Shown piece after piece: positions 19,356-29,800 of a stretch of DNA of 56,793 nucleotides. The notes under the pieces were generated by a model. The model was not told the DNA's origin. It did no database searches and saw only the letters and a list, made by a program, of their open reading frames with translations. The DNA lies in NCBI RefSeq assembly GCF_002154555.1, contig NZ_MUNF01000137.1:1-56793 (forward strand). Reading direction: 5' to 3'. The stretch comes from Streptomyces murinus (GTDB lineage Bacteria; Actinomycetota; Actinomycetes; Streptomycetales; Streptomycetaceae). Made by a program: the position numbers and the translations under genes. Every line of letters starts with the position of its first letter. Position 1 is the first letter of the stretch.

Positions 19356-20714
19356 TTACGCGGGTGCGCGCTCGCCCTGCGGCACCGCGGCCCCAGCGGG
19401 GCCGGATTCCCCCGGGGTGGGCAGCATCCGCGCTTCCAGCCGCTCGGGCAGGGCCAAGCGGTACAAAGGTATGGCGCCCGCGGTGGTGATCACCGCGACC
19501 AGGACCAGCATGGCGAACACCTGGGGTGTGATCATGCCCTGAGCGAGGCCGATGTTGATGAAGATGAGGATCATCAGGCCGCGGGCGTTCATGAGGCCGC
19601 CGACGGCCCAGGACTCGCGCCAGGTGAATCCGACGGTACGCATGGCGGCGGCGCAGCCGGCGTACTTGCCGATGAAGCCGGCGGCCAGGATGATCGCGAA
19701 CGCGGTCCAGTTGGTGATGCCGCCCAGTTCGGTGTTGAGTCCGGAGAAGGCGAAGAAGATCGGCAGGAGCAGCACACAGACGATGTCCATCATGCGGCCG
19801 TGCAGGGCCTCGCGGAACGCCGGGTTGCGGGGCATGGCCAGGCCCGCGATGAAGCCACCGAACACGGAGTAGATGCCGATGTAATCGGTGAACAGGCCGG
19901 ACAGCAGCACGATGCCGACGACGAGGTACATGTGGTCGAAGCCGAACGTGCCGGTGCGCTCCACCCGCTCGCCCAGCGGGCGCAGCAACGGCTTGACAAC
20001 CAGGAGCATGACAGCGGCGAACACAGCGGTCAGGCCGATGGTGCGCAGGGCCTGCGGGGCGCCGGAGCCGGTGTGCATGGCAGAGAGCACGGCAAGGAAG
20101 CACCAGGCCGCGGCGTCGTCGACGGAGGCACCGAGCAGGGTCATCCGGCCGATCGGGGTGTTCTGCAGATTCCGTTCGTACAGGATGCGGGCCAGCATCG
20201 GGAACGCGGTGATGGACAGCGCGCCGCCGAGGAACAGCGCGAACTCGAAGGTGCTGACGCCGGGCCGGGAGAGCTTGCCGTACAGGACGAAGGCGGCTGC
20301 GGCGCCGAGCAGCAGGGACGGCAGGATGCCGGAGAGGGCCAGCACGCCCGCGTTCCTCATGTCCTTGATGCCCTTGCCCGAGCCATGGTCGAGGCCGGCA
20401 CCGACCAGGAACATGAACAGCGTCAGGCCGATGGTGCTCAGCACGTACAAGATCGGCTTGACCTCGGGCGCGAAGACGGCTCTTTGGGCATCCGGGAAGA
20501 GCGCCCCGAACAGGGTGGGGCCGAGCAGGACGCCGGCGACCATCTCACCCAGGACGCGCGGCTGTCTGAGCCAGATGGCCAGCCGCCCGCACAGTGCCGA
20601 ACCGGCCAGGATGACCACGATCGCGGGCAGGACCTTGAGGGCGAGTTGCAGGTTCTTGTCGGTGGTGGCGGATGCCAGATGAGCAGCGTGGTGCACGGAT
20701 TCCCCCGTGATCAT
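19356..20714 (-). CDS. Cation/proton antiporter (CPA2, Kef/NapA-like)
   Basis: An integral membrane protein of about 452 residues with some 12-13 helices. LRQPRVLGEMVAGVLLGPTLFG, near the N-terminus, is the hallmark of CPA2 antiporters, and LTLFMFLVGAGLDHG and GASVDDAAAWCFLAVLSA (paired acidic residues, ion site) follow. There is no RCK/TrkA domain. The ATG at 20714 is chosen; an in-frame start at 20828 would translate three hairpins and add 38 non-homologous residues. It is the last gene on the PKS strand, 142 bp after the thioesterase. Antiporters occur in other polyketide clusters and may give tolerance, but its role here is inferred. Confidence 0.88.
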   Translation of the reverse strand: MITGESVHHAAHLASATTDKNLQLALKVLPAIVVILAGSALCGRLAIWLRQPRVLGEMVAGVLLGPTLFGALFPDAQRAVFAPEVKPILYVLSTIGLTLFMFLVGAGLDHGSGKGIKDMRNAGVLALSGILPSLLLGAAAAFVLYGKLSRPGVSTFEFALFLGGALSITAFPMLARILYERNLQNTPIGRMTLLGASVDDAAAWCFLAVLSAMHTGSGAPQALRTIGLTAVFAAVMLLVVKPLLRPLGERVERTGTFGFDHMYLVVGIVLLSGLFTDYIGIYSVFGGFIAGLAMPRNPAFREALHGRMMDIVCVLLLPIFFAFSGLNTELGGITNWTAFAIILAAGFIGKYAGCAAAMRTVGFTWRESWAVGGLMNARGLMILIFINIGLAQGMITPQVFAMLVLVAVITTAGAIPLYRLALPERLEARMLPTPGESGPAGAAVPQGERAPA

Positions 20715-20737
20715 CAAGTCCGTGTCGCCGTGACTCC

Positions 20738-20822
20738 TGCCCCCGCGTGAACGCGGGGGCAGCGAACTCCGCGGCTTCGCGGCTCCGGGCCAAGGATGCA
20801 TTGCCTCTCCGGCCGAAGCCGG
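20738..20822 (-). ncRNA. Three consecutive hairpins in the leader of the antiporter gene
   Basis: Between the thioesterase stop codon and the antiporter start, the minus-strand RNA can fold into three adjacent hairpins. They are CCGGC-UUCG-GCCGG (20809-20822, a very stable C(UUCG)G tetraloop), CCGCG-AAGC-CGCGG (20769-20782), and a perfect stem of about 10 bp with a UUCA loop (20738-20761). No U-run follows the last stem. The group may be an attenuator, a processing site or a regulatory leader; it matches no riboswitch that I recognise. Confidence 0.4.
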
Positions 20823-20856
20823 GGACACCCCGCACTATCAGGGATGGATACGCGGC

Positions 20857-21342
20857 TCAGGTTTGCGGCAGCCCCACTACCTGAAGCGTGGAGACCGCCG
20901 TCGCCACCAGCTTGTTCTTCTCGTTGTGTGCCTCCGCGGCCAGGTAGATGGCTGTCCGGCCGGCCTTCTGGACCGTGGCGGTCAGGGTCACGCGTTCGCC
21001 GACGAACACCGGCCGCAGGAAATGCGTCGTCAGGTCCATGCTGGTCGTGGGGTTCTTCGCCGTCAGATAGCTGAGCGGCGCCATGAGGTCGTCGAACATC
21101 GCCGCGATGAAGCCGCCTTGGAGTATGCCCATGACATTGCCGTACTGCGGGGGTATCTCCACCGTCGCCGAGATCGACCGGCCCGGTACGAACTTCTCGT
21201 ATTGCAGGGCCAGTGTCGTGGTCGACGGCGGAGGCAGCTGCAGGCGGATGCCGGGTGGGACGGGAAGGTCGTCGAACGCCGCGATCACGTGCGCCACGAT
21301 CTGTTCGTGGCCTTTGATCACGTTGTCGCTTTCTGTGTCCAT
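20857..21342 (-). CDS. Hotdog-fold thioesterase (PaaI/YigI-like)
   Basis: The 161-residue protein has the PaaI-type hotdog core: PQYGNVMGILQGGFIAAMFDDLMAP holds the G-x-GG turn and the acidic residue on the central helix, and TTHFLRPVFVGERVTLTATV is the following strand pair. Such enzymes hydrolyse acyl-CoA or acyl-ACP thioesters. It lies 12 bp after the SDR stop codon, with an AGAGGA site, so it is translated from the same message as the PKS operon. It may release stalled or mis-primed acyl chains, or act on a tailored intermediate. Confidence 0.85.
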   Translation of the reverse strand: MDTESDNVIKGHEQIVAHVIAAFDDLPVPPGIRLQLPPPSTTTLALQYEKFVPGRSISATVEIPPQYGNVMGILQGGFIAAMFDDLMAPLSYLTAKNPTTSMDLTTHFLRPVFVGERVTLTATVQKAGRTAIYLAAEAHNEKNKLVATAVSTLQVVGLPQT

Positions 21343-21354
21343 GGAGGGTCCTCT

Positions 21355-22272
21355 CTAGCTGCCGGCCGGCGGCGAAGCCGGTTGTGCGCCGTCGGCCGCC
21401 GTCATGGCGGCGAAGTACATCTGCTGTGCGACTTCGGCGACAGCGTCCCACAACTCCCATGTCATCGGGGTCGGTTCGTGGTCCGGCACGAAGCGGTACC
21501 GGGTCAGGTCCTCGATTCCCTTGAGGCTCGCGAGGACCTCGTCGTCGATCAGGGCGTTCCCGGTGAACTTCGCCGGATTCTGCTCCAGCACGGCCATGAC
21601 GGCATCGACGACGATGTCCTCTGTCCGCCAGTCCCGCGGGTTACCGATGCCGAGGTTCTGCGTCGCCAGCGTCCCGATCAGCGTGCGCGTCCATATCGTG
21701 TTGCATGCGATGCCGTCTGCCGCGACCTCCTTGCCCAGGCCAAGGGTCAGCAGCGTCGCGTTGAGCTTCGAGGACATGTACGCCACCTTGCCGCCCATGT
21801 GCTGAATCCCCTCCAGGTCCAGCGGCGGACTCAGGTTGACGATATGGCCCCATCCGCCGCGGCGCATGTGCGGAATGCAGTGGTGGGCGAGCAGGAAGGG
21901 CGCTCGGGCGTTGATGGCCATCACCAGGTCGTAGCGTTTGCGCGTGGTGCCTTCGACCGACTGCAACCACATCGCTCCGGCGTTGTTGACCAGGATGTCC
22001 ACGCGGCCGAAGCGTTGCACCGTCCGGTCGACAAGATTCTTCAGATCCGCTTCGTCGCGCACATCACAGCGCAGCCCCAGGGCCTTTGCGCCCAGCGCCT
22101 CGATCTCCCGGACCGTATCCGGGACGCTGCCCGGGAGCCGCCCGCCGGATTCCATCGTCTTGGCACCGATGGCGATACTGGCCCCCTGCCCGGCCAAGGC
22201 GAGGGCGAGTGCCTTGCCGATACCCCGGCTGCCGCCAGTGATGATCGCTACGCGCCCTTCGAACCCTGTCAT
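21355..22272 (-). CDS. Short-chain dehydrogenase/reductase
   Basis: A 305-residue NAD(P)-dependent oxidoreductase: TGGSRGIGKALA is the cofactor turn (residues 12-23), NNAGAM the structural motif, and Ser in NLSPPLDL with Tyr/Lys in YMSSK the catalytic set. The sequence TMESGGRLPGSVPDTVREIEALG after the cofactor turn resembles the HSDL2/citronellol dehydrogenase (AtuB) branch, which acts on long or branched acyl-type substrates. The ATG at 22272 lies 28 bp after the halogenase gene. It probably oxidises or reduces a hydroxyl or ketone on the polyketide. Confidence 0.9.
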   Translation of the reverse strand: MTGFEGRVAIITGGSRGIGKALALALAGQGASIAIGAKTMESGGRLPGSVPDTVREIEALGAKALGLRCDVRDEADLKNLVDRTVQRFGRVDILVNNAGAMWLQSVEGTTRKRYDLVMAINARAPFLLAHHCIPHMRRGGWGHIVNLSPPLDLEGIQHMGGKVAYMSSKLNATLLTLGLGKEVAADGIACNTIWTRTLIGTLATQNLGIGNPRDWRTEDIVVDAVMAVLEQNPAKFTGNALIDDEVLASLKGIEDLTRYRFVPDHEPTPMTWELWDAVAEVAQQMYFAAMTAADGAQPASPPAGS

Positions 22273-22300
22273 ACGCGCTCCTCTCGCTCTCCGGCCGGCG

Positions 22301-23857
22301 TCATGCGCCGACCGCCTCCCGGTCGGGGAGGTCGTACCTCTTGGCGACTTCCTGCTCGAACGAATCCGCCCACGCCTCCAGCCGGTCGACGTTGTGCCGC
22401 ATCTCGCGGAATGTCCGGTCCGGCGTCTTCTCGGTGAGCAGATCCAGGTGCAGCTGTGCGCAGATCGGCACCTTGCTGTACTCCACGAACAGATATTTGT
22501 CCGGTTGCGTCGCTTGGGCGCCGAAAGCACGCAGATTCGCCTGCATCCGCGACTGGATGCTCTTGAACCTCGTCGCGATCGGATGAAACTCGGCGGCCGC
22601 TTCCTCGTTCGCGATCAGGCCCCGGAAGAGCAGTTGGGAGGGAAGCGCCCAGTAGAAGGACGTGTCCCACATCACCTTGGTGAACATGGCCGGCGCGCTT
22701 CCGAAGATCGCGTAGTTCTGGTGGTACATCTCCAGATAGTTCGGCCACATGTCCTCCAGCATCAGCCGGTTGTAGGTCTGCGCGACCTCCGCCGTGAGGC
22801 TGCCCTTGCGGTCCAGTTCGACCAGGCGCGTGGCGATGGTGTTCGTGTAGGCGATGTAGTCCGACCCTGGGCTGTAGAAAGCGTCCAGGAATATGCCGGC
22901 CTCACCGACGCAGGCCCACCGATGGTGGGAGAAGATCTGCTCGGAAGCGTAACTGGCGTTCCGCACCCGCAGGAAGTCGATCGGCTCCGCGCGCTCGATG
23001 AACGACGCCAGCGTCGGCTCGTGCTCGCTGATCCACTCCCGCGCCTTCTCCTGCGTGGAGTACGACTGGAACGGATGGATGGCGTCGTCGGTGACGATGC
23101 CGATGCTGGTGTTCCCCGAGGACAGCGGGATCATCCACACCCAGTACCCGGTGCCCATGAGGTGGTTGGTCGAGAACCAGCGACGCTCCTGGGTTTTCGG
23201 CCGCCACGTCGGGCCCGCGGTATCCGTCATCTTCTCGACGTCGTACTCGCCGCGGAACCGCCACCACGCGGCGTTGATCTTGTGCGGGCTCGGGGCCCCG
23301 AGGCGCAGCTTGCGCTGCAGCAGCCGGCGGCGCCCGGAGGCGTCGACGACGAAACGCGCCAGTGCCCTCTGCGCACCGCCCTCAGGGGTCTCGAAGTGCA
23401 CCACGTGGTCGTCATCGTCCGTCGACAGGTCGATGTCCACCACCTGTGCCTGCTCGACGAGATCGACCCCGAGCTCGCTCACCCCCTCGCGCAGGTCCCG
23501 CTCGAACCTGCCGCGGTCGATCTGATACGACGTCACCCGTGGGAACCGTCGCGCGCCCAGCTCGGGCCGTGCTTCGAGCGGCCCGTGCGAGTCGCCGAAG
23601 AACATCCGCAGGCCGAGTTTGTGCAGGTGCCGTCGGTTCATGTACCCGGTGAGGCCCAGCTGTTCACTGAAGTAGTGCGCGCCACCCTCGACCGTCGCCT
23701 CACCCACCTTGTAGGCGCCGTCGGGGAACTCTCGCTCGCTGCGTTCCAGCACGAGCACCGTGAGATCGGGCATGGCCCGCTTGAGCTGCCTGGACAGGGT
23801 CAGCCCCGCGAGGCCGCCACCGCAGATCACGACGTCGTACCGGTGTGCCGGTTTCAT
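22301..23857 (-). CDS. FAD-dependent halogenase-like enzyme
   Basis: The 518-residue protein has an N-terminal FAD-binding GGGLAG (residues 13-18), then GEATV (52-56) as in flavin-dependent halogenases, and the halogenase signature WVWMIP (W239-x-W241-x-I-P244), thought to keep the enzyme from acting as a monooxygenase. Lys80 in HKLGLRMFFG stands near where PrnA/RebH have their catalytic Lys79. The later segment DAFYSPGSDYIAYTN is related to, but does not exactly match, the FxxPxxSxG motif. So chlorination or bromination is likely but not certain. It lies 39 bp after the PKS, with GAAGGAG before the ATG. A flavin reductase is not encoded nearby. Confidence 0.85.
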   Translation of the reverse strand: MKPAHRYDVVICGGGLAGLTLSRQLKRAMPDLTVLVLERSEREFPDGAYKVGEATVEGGAHYFSEQLGLTGYMNRRHLHKLGLRMFFGDSHGPLEARPELGARRFPRVTSYQIDRGRFERDLREGVSELGVDLVEQAQVVDIDLSTDDDDHVVHFETPEGGAQRALARFVVDASGRRRLLQRKLRLGAPSPHKINAAWWRFRGEYDVEKMTDTAGPTWRPKTQERRWFSTNHLMGTGYWVWMIPLSSGNTSIGIVTDDAIHPFQSYSTQEKAREWISEHEPTLASFIERAEPIDFLRVRNASYASEQIFSHHRWACVGEAGIFLDAFYSPGSDYIAYTNTIATRLVELDRKGSLTAEVAQTYNRLMLEDMWPNYLEMYHQNYAIFGSAPAMFTKVMWDTSFYWALPSQLLFRGLIANEEAAAEFHPIATRFKSIQSRMQANLRAFGAQATQPDKYLFVEYSKVPICAQLHLDLLTEKTPDRTFREMRHNVDRLEAWADSFEQEVAKRYDLPDREAVGA

Positions 23858-23896
23858 CAGTCTTCTCCTTCGGATCGCCCGTGCGCGGCGGCCGGT

Positions 23897-26800
23897 TCAG
23901 TGGCCGTCCACAAGGCTCGTGAAACTCGGGAAGGCGTCCTCGGCGGACAGTTCCTGGGCGATCGTCCGCATGACTTCCGGGTCCGCGCCCTGGATGAACA
24001 GATGACCGCCGGGCACGGTCGTCAGGGAGAAGGTGCCGCTGGTCAGCGCTTCCCACCCGCGCATCTGGTCCAGCGTGAACACCGGGTCGGCGGCGCCGCG
24101 CAATACGGAGATCGGAGCCCGCAGCGGGGTGCCGCTCTCGAAGCGGTAGTCGCCGAGCATCTTCAGGTCCGCCCGGATCGCCGGCATCCAGTGCAGGATC
24201 GAGGCTTCCTCCTCGACGGGGATGTCGAGCAGGTGGTTGTCCCGCAGTACGGCGAACACCCTGCTGTCGGGTTCCCGGTCCAGGTCGAAGCCGTCGCGGA
24301 TGTGCGTGAGGTTGCGCACGTAGTCCTCGACCAGCGTCGGCGCGGGCCAGCCGCCGATGATGAGTTTCATCGGCACCTCGTTGTAGTGCTGTTCGAGGTG
24401 CTTGGTGAGCTCGTAGGCGAGGAGCCCGCCCATACTGTGCCCGTAGACCACGAAGGTCCGGTCGAGATGCGGCAGCATCGCCTCGGCCAGCTCCGCCACC
24501 ATCTCCGGCATCTTGTCCACCGGAATATCGTCGAGTCGCTCCTCGCGGCCCGGGAACTGGATGCCCACCACCTCGATGGAGTCGGACAGGTGATCGGCCC
24601 ACGGCGTGAAGACCGAGGCGCCGCCGCCGACGAACGGCAGCGCGAACAACCGCATCGAGGCGGTGTTGGAGCGGCCGATCACCGTGCGGATCCAGCGCTC
24701 CGGACCGGTGACGGGCAGCACCGGCGCCGCGCCGGTGGCCTCACCGACGACCTGGGCGAGCACCTCACTGGCGAGTTCAGTGATCGACGGGCCGCGCATC
24801 AGGCCCATGGTCGGGAAGTCGATCTCCAGATGCTTCGCCAGGATGTTCCGGATCTGGCCCGCCATCAGCGAATCCATTCCGAGGTCGGTCAGGCCGACGT
24901 CCTGGGGGAGCCGATCGACCGGCATGTCGAAGATCCGTGATATCTGCTGTGACAGCGCGCTCGCCAGCCGCGGCATCCGCTCGTCATCCGGCAGTTCGAG
25001 GAGTTCTGCCCGCAGGCCCTCGGTGCCGAACCCGGCCGCGGGGTGAGCCGCGTCCTGCGCCGCGAGGTGGGCGAGCCGCGGCGAGCTCCGGATGATCGGC
25101 ATGACCTGATTCATCTTCGGCCAGTTCACGCCGAAGACGCTGGCGCTGCTGACGCCCTGGACCAGGCAGCGGCCTATGAAGTCGAGTGCGTGATCGGGCG
25201 AGATCGGCGTCCAGCCGAGCCAGGACAGGGTGTCGAGCTTGTTGCGCGCGACGAACCCGACTTCGGCGATGGCACCCCAGTTGACCGTCAGCGCGGGCAG
25301 GCCGGTCTGCCGGCGATGCAGGGCCAGCGCCTCCAGGAATCCGTTCGCCGCCGCATAGTTGGACTGGCCGGGAGTGCCGACATTCCAGCTCATCGACGAG
25401 AACATGACGAACGCGTCCAGGTCGAGTCCGCGCGTGTGGTGGTGCAGGTGCCAGGCGCCGTCCACCTTCGGCCGCACCGCTCGCAGGAATTGCTCCTCGG
25501 TCATCGCGGCGAGCGGGCCATCCGCGATGACCATGGCGGCGTGGTAGACGCCGCGCAGCGGGGGCAGCGCCGAGATGCGCTCGATCAGACTCCGGACTTC
25601 CGCCTCGACCGAGACGTCGGCACGCTCCAGGACGACGTCGACGCCCTTCGCGCGCAGCGCCGCGATCGGCTGCTCGTTCTCGGCATCGATCTGTGCCCGG
25701 CGTCCGACCAGCACGATGGTCCGGGCCCCCTTGGCGGCGAGCCACCCGGCGGTCCGCAGACCGAACCCGGTGTAACCGCCGGTGATCAGGTAGGTGCCCT
25801 CGGGATCGATCGCCACGTCACCGGTCGCGCCCGGGTACACCAGGACCTCGTCCTCCGCATCGAATCCGACGACGACCTTGCCGATCTGTTTGGCGCCCGC
25901 CATGAACCGGAACGCCGAGGCCACCTCCGCAGCGCCGAATTCGGTGTGCGGCAGCGGCGGCAGCGCCCCCGCCTCCACCTGCTGCAGGACCGTGGTCATG
26001 GCCTCCCGGCAGCGGTCCGGGACCTCGCGCAGCATGCGGTCGATGTCGACAGCCGAGTAGCTCAGGTTGTTGCCGAACGGCCTCAGCCCCAGCTGGTAGT
26101 TGTCGTAGATGTCCTTCTTCCCGATCTCGACGAAGCGGCCGTGCGGGCGGAGCAGCTGGAGGCTCTTGGCGATGGTCTCGCCCTGGAGGGAATTGAGCAC
26201 GACATCGACGCCGTCGTAGCGCCGGCGGATCTCGTCGGCGAACGTCAGCGAGCGGGAGTCGAAGACGTCTTCCACACCCAGGGACCGCAGGTACTCCCGC
26301 TTCTCCTGGCTGCCGGCGGTCGCGACGACCGTCGCACCCAGCAGGTGCGCTATGTGGACCGCGGCCAGGCCCACACCGCCGGCGGCGGCATGCACCAGCA
26401 CCCGCTCGCCCGCGCGCAGCCGGCCGACGTCAACCAGCGCGTACCACGCGGTCAGATACGCCATCGGCAGCGTCGCGGCGTCAGCGTCGGACAGCCCGCG
26501 GGGTGCGGGATACACGTGCTGCTCGCCGGTGACCACACGGGAGCCGAAGCAACCGCGGGCGAAGGCGACCACGCGGTCACCCGGTGCGCACCCCTCGACC
26601 TCGGCCCCGGTCCCCACGACGACACCGGCACATTCCACACCGAGGTTCTTCTCGTAGAAACCGCCTGAGGCCGCGCCCTCCGACAGTACGCCGAGGGTCA
26701 GCATGATGTCGCGGAAGTTCAAGCCGGTCGCCGTCGGCTGGATGGCGACGTCGTGCGGGCCGAGATCGGGCAGCGTCACCTCCTCGTACCGCAGCTCGTC

Positions 26801-29800
26801 GATTCCGGGTTCGGCGGGCACGCCCAGCGCGAACGTGGTCCCGTCCGACACCCGCACGGGGGCCGCGACGGAAGCCTCGAACTCGGCGGGCGAGAGGTGC
26901 TCGAAGCGGTCGGTGAAGCGGTTCCCGCCGCGGTAGGCGACCTCCTCCTCCGGCGTCCGCACGTGCTGCAGCTCGTCGAACAGCTGCGTGGCCCGCACGT
27001 CGGCGCCGGACGCCGGATCGAAGTCGATGATCTTCGCTCGCAGGCTGCTGTGCTCACTGAGCAGCACCCGCAGAATGCCCCAGCTCGGCAGCTGTGACGG
27101 CACGGTCCGATCGGCCCGGTCCACTACCGGCCCGCCGGCCGTGGCCACCCAGAACCGCGGAGCCTCGGTCCAGTCCAGTTGCTCGACGGCCTGCGCCAGA
27201 GCGATCACGCTGTAGGCGCCGTCGCGTTCCCACTGCGGCAGCAGCGCGCCGGTCAGCTCGGTCGCGGCGTAGTCCAGGTTCCACAGGTGCAGGACCCCGG
27301 GCACGGCGCCGGCCTCTTCGCGTACCTGCTCAAGCACGCGCCGGAGGTCGTCGGCGCTGGCCGGGTTCGCCCGGTAGCGGCCGTCGCCGAGCGGCTCGAA
27401 GGCTTCGCCGCGGGTGACGAGGACGCTGCCGCCGGCGGCCTCCCCGAGCCGGTCGAGGAAGTGTTCGCCGACGCCGTCGGCGTCGGCCAGCACGACCCAG
27501 GAGCCCGGTTCGACACGCGGCTGGTGGGGTGTGAGGTCCAGCTCCTTCGCCCGCGCGGTGATGACCGAGCAGCCGGTCTGCCGCGGGTCGGTCATGTCGG
27601 AGAAGAGCTGGACGCTCTCGAAGCCCGCCGTGGGCAGGAACTCCTGCCACTGTGCCTCGGACATCAGCGGGTAGTGCGGCCGCAGTTCGCGGTCGGCGAA
27701 CCGCCACCACCCGTCGGTCATGCCGAAGGTCAGATCGACCCAGTGCGGCGGGTTGGTCTCCTCGACGACGATCATCAGCCCGCGTGAGGTGAGCAGCTGC
27801 TCGACGTTGCCGAGGGTGGTACGCAGCTCCCGGGTGGCGTGCAGGACGTTGGCCGCCACGACGATGTCGAAGTGGTGCGGATCGAAGCCCTGCTCCGCGA
27901 TGTCCTGTTCGATGTCGAGAATCCGGTAGTCCACGATGTCGTGGCCGGCGAACCGCTGCTGTGCCTTGTTCAGGAAGAGCTGGCCGATGTCGGTGAACAC
28001 GTATTCCGCGCGGTCCGAGGGCAGCTGGTTCAGGACCCAGCCGGTCGTGCCGGCGGTGCCGGCCCCGATCTCCAGCACGCGAATGGGCCGGTCCTCCGGC
28101 AGCCTCCGCACACATTCGGCGACGGCTTCGGCGACCATGCGATTGCACCGCTCGAACGAGAACGAGGTCTCGTAGAGGTCGACGACCGACTGGAATTCGC
28201 TCTCCGGGAAGATGAGCTCGACGGGATTGACCTCGTCACGCAGCACGGCCGCCTGCTCGGTGCCGCAGCGTTCCAGCACGGCGTACTCGGACTCGCATTC
28301 GGGATGCTGCTCGCGCAGTCGCGCGAGCGCCGCTGCGGTGTCGATGCGGGCGGGCGTGAGCAGCAGTTGCCAGGCGTCGCCGTCCTCGCCCGTGATGCCG
28401 TGCTGGGAGAGCAGTTCCAGCAGGCGGGCCAGGTAGTCGTGGTGCTTGCGGTGAACGCCCAGCTCGCGCGCGAGGTCATCGAGGGTGAAGCGACGTCCCG
28501 GCGTGAAGTCCATGCCGAGCTGGTGGAACGCCTCGGTGACGTAGGCGATGCAGAGCCGGTTCATCTCGGCTTCCGTCTCCGCGTGGTATTCGCGGTTGAG
28601 CGGCCAGTCGCGGATCTCGTCGGCGATCGGAGCGATGGCGGCCCGCAGCGCGGACGCGTCCGGCACGAAATCGGCGGGCAGCAGCGTCCGCTCGCGTACC
28701 GGCGCGGGACTCCACTGGTACTCGTAGAGCCACTGGAGCAGCGCGTCGCGGTCTTCGGTGGGCTGGGTGATGGACTTGCCCTTGAATCCCTCGAACTCGG
28801 CCACCAGCTCGCCGTCCTCGTTGAACAGCCACAGATCGCCTTCGCAGTAGGCGATGTCGTCGAGGACGTGTGCCTGCCCGTAGCAGTACAGCCGCTTGCC
28901 CGCCTTGGCGTGGAAGCTGAACCGCTTGACGTCGAACGGTATGTAGAGCGTCTTGTCCTCGGTGTTCGGGTCGTTGCCCATCGCGATGGACAGCGACTGG
29001 AAGCACGCGTCGAGCAGCGCCGGGTGGATCATGTGCCGCTGCGCTTCGTCCGCGATGGTGTCCGGGGTGTCGATCCGTCCGAGCGAGCGGAGTTCGCCGT
29101 ACTTCAGCCGCGAGATCACCCGGAACGTCGGCCCCAGCATCAGGCCGTTGTTGCGGAACTTCGCGAAGACCTTCGCCGGGTCGAATTCGAGCGGGCAGTG
29201 GGCTTCCAGCTCGGCGAACGGAACGGGCGGCTCCGCGTCGGGGGCGCCGGCGCTGACCGTGCCCTCGGAGTGCAGGACCCATTCCTTGTCGCCGCCCTGC
29301 AGGCTGTAGACCCCGAAGTGCATCGACGGGGACAGCACCACCTGGACGAGCGGCGCCGGCCGGTCGTCGAAGACGAACAGCGGGCGGCGGAACTCGACGT
29401 TCTCGACCGAGTACCGGCCCGGGCCGAACGCCTCGGTCGCGCAACCGACGACGAGATCGAGGTGGCCCGCGCCGGGGAACACGATCGGCCCCTGCACGCG
29501 GTGGTCCTCAAGCCACGGGAAGGTATCGGTGTCCATCGTCAGTTCCCACACGTACTTGTCCGGCTCGTCGGCGACGGGGGAACGGGTCCCGACGAGCGGA
29601 TGCCCCTGCGACGGGAAGCGCCGGCTGCGCGAGAACGGCGTTTCCAACCAGTGCTCTTCGCGCTGCCACGGGTAGAGGGGCAGCGGCACGCGCTGGGTGC
29701 TGCCGTCGAACACGCGCTCCCAGGCGAGGTCGAGACCGGCCGCGTACAGCGATCCCAGCGAGGACCGCAGGGTGAAGCCGTCGGGCTGCTTACGGTGCAG

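Noticed and set aside
20738..20761. CRISPR repeat
   Set aside because: The hairpin resembles a type I-E repeat (CCCCCGCG...CGCGGGGG), but only one copy is present, there are no spacers, and no cas genes are in the window.
21938..24940. A 1000-codon plus-strand open frame across the SDR, halogenase and PKS ends
   Set aside because: It is antisense to three clear enzymes and has no homology, so it is a codon-bias artefact.
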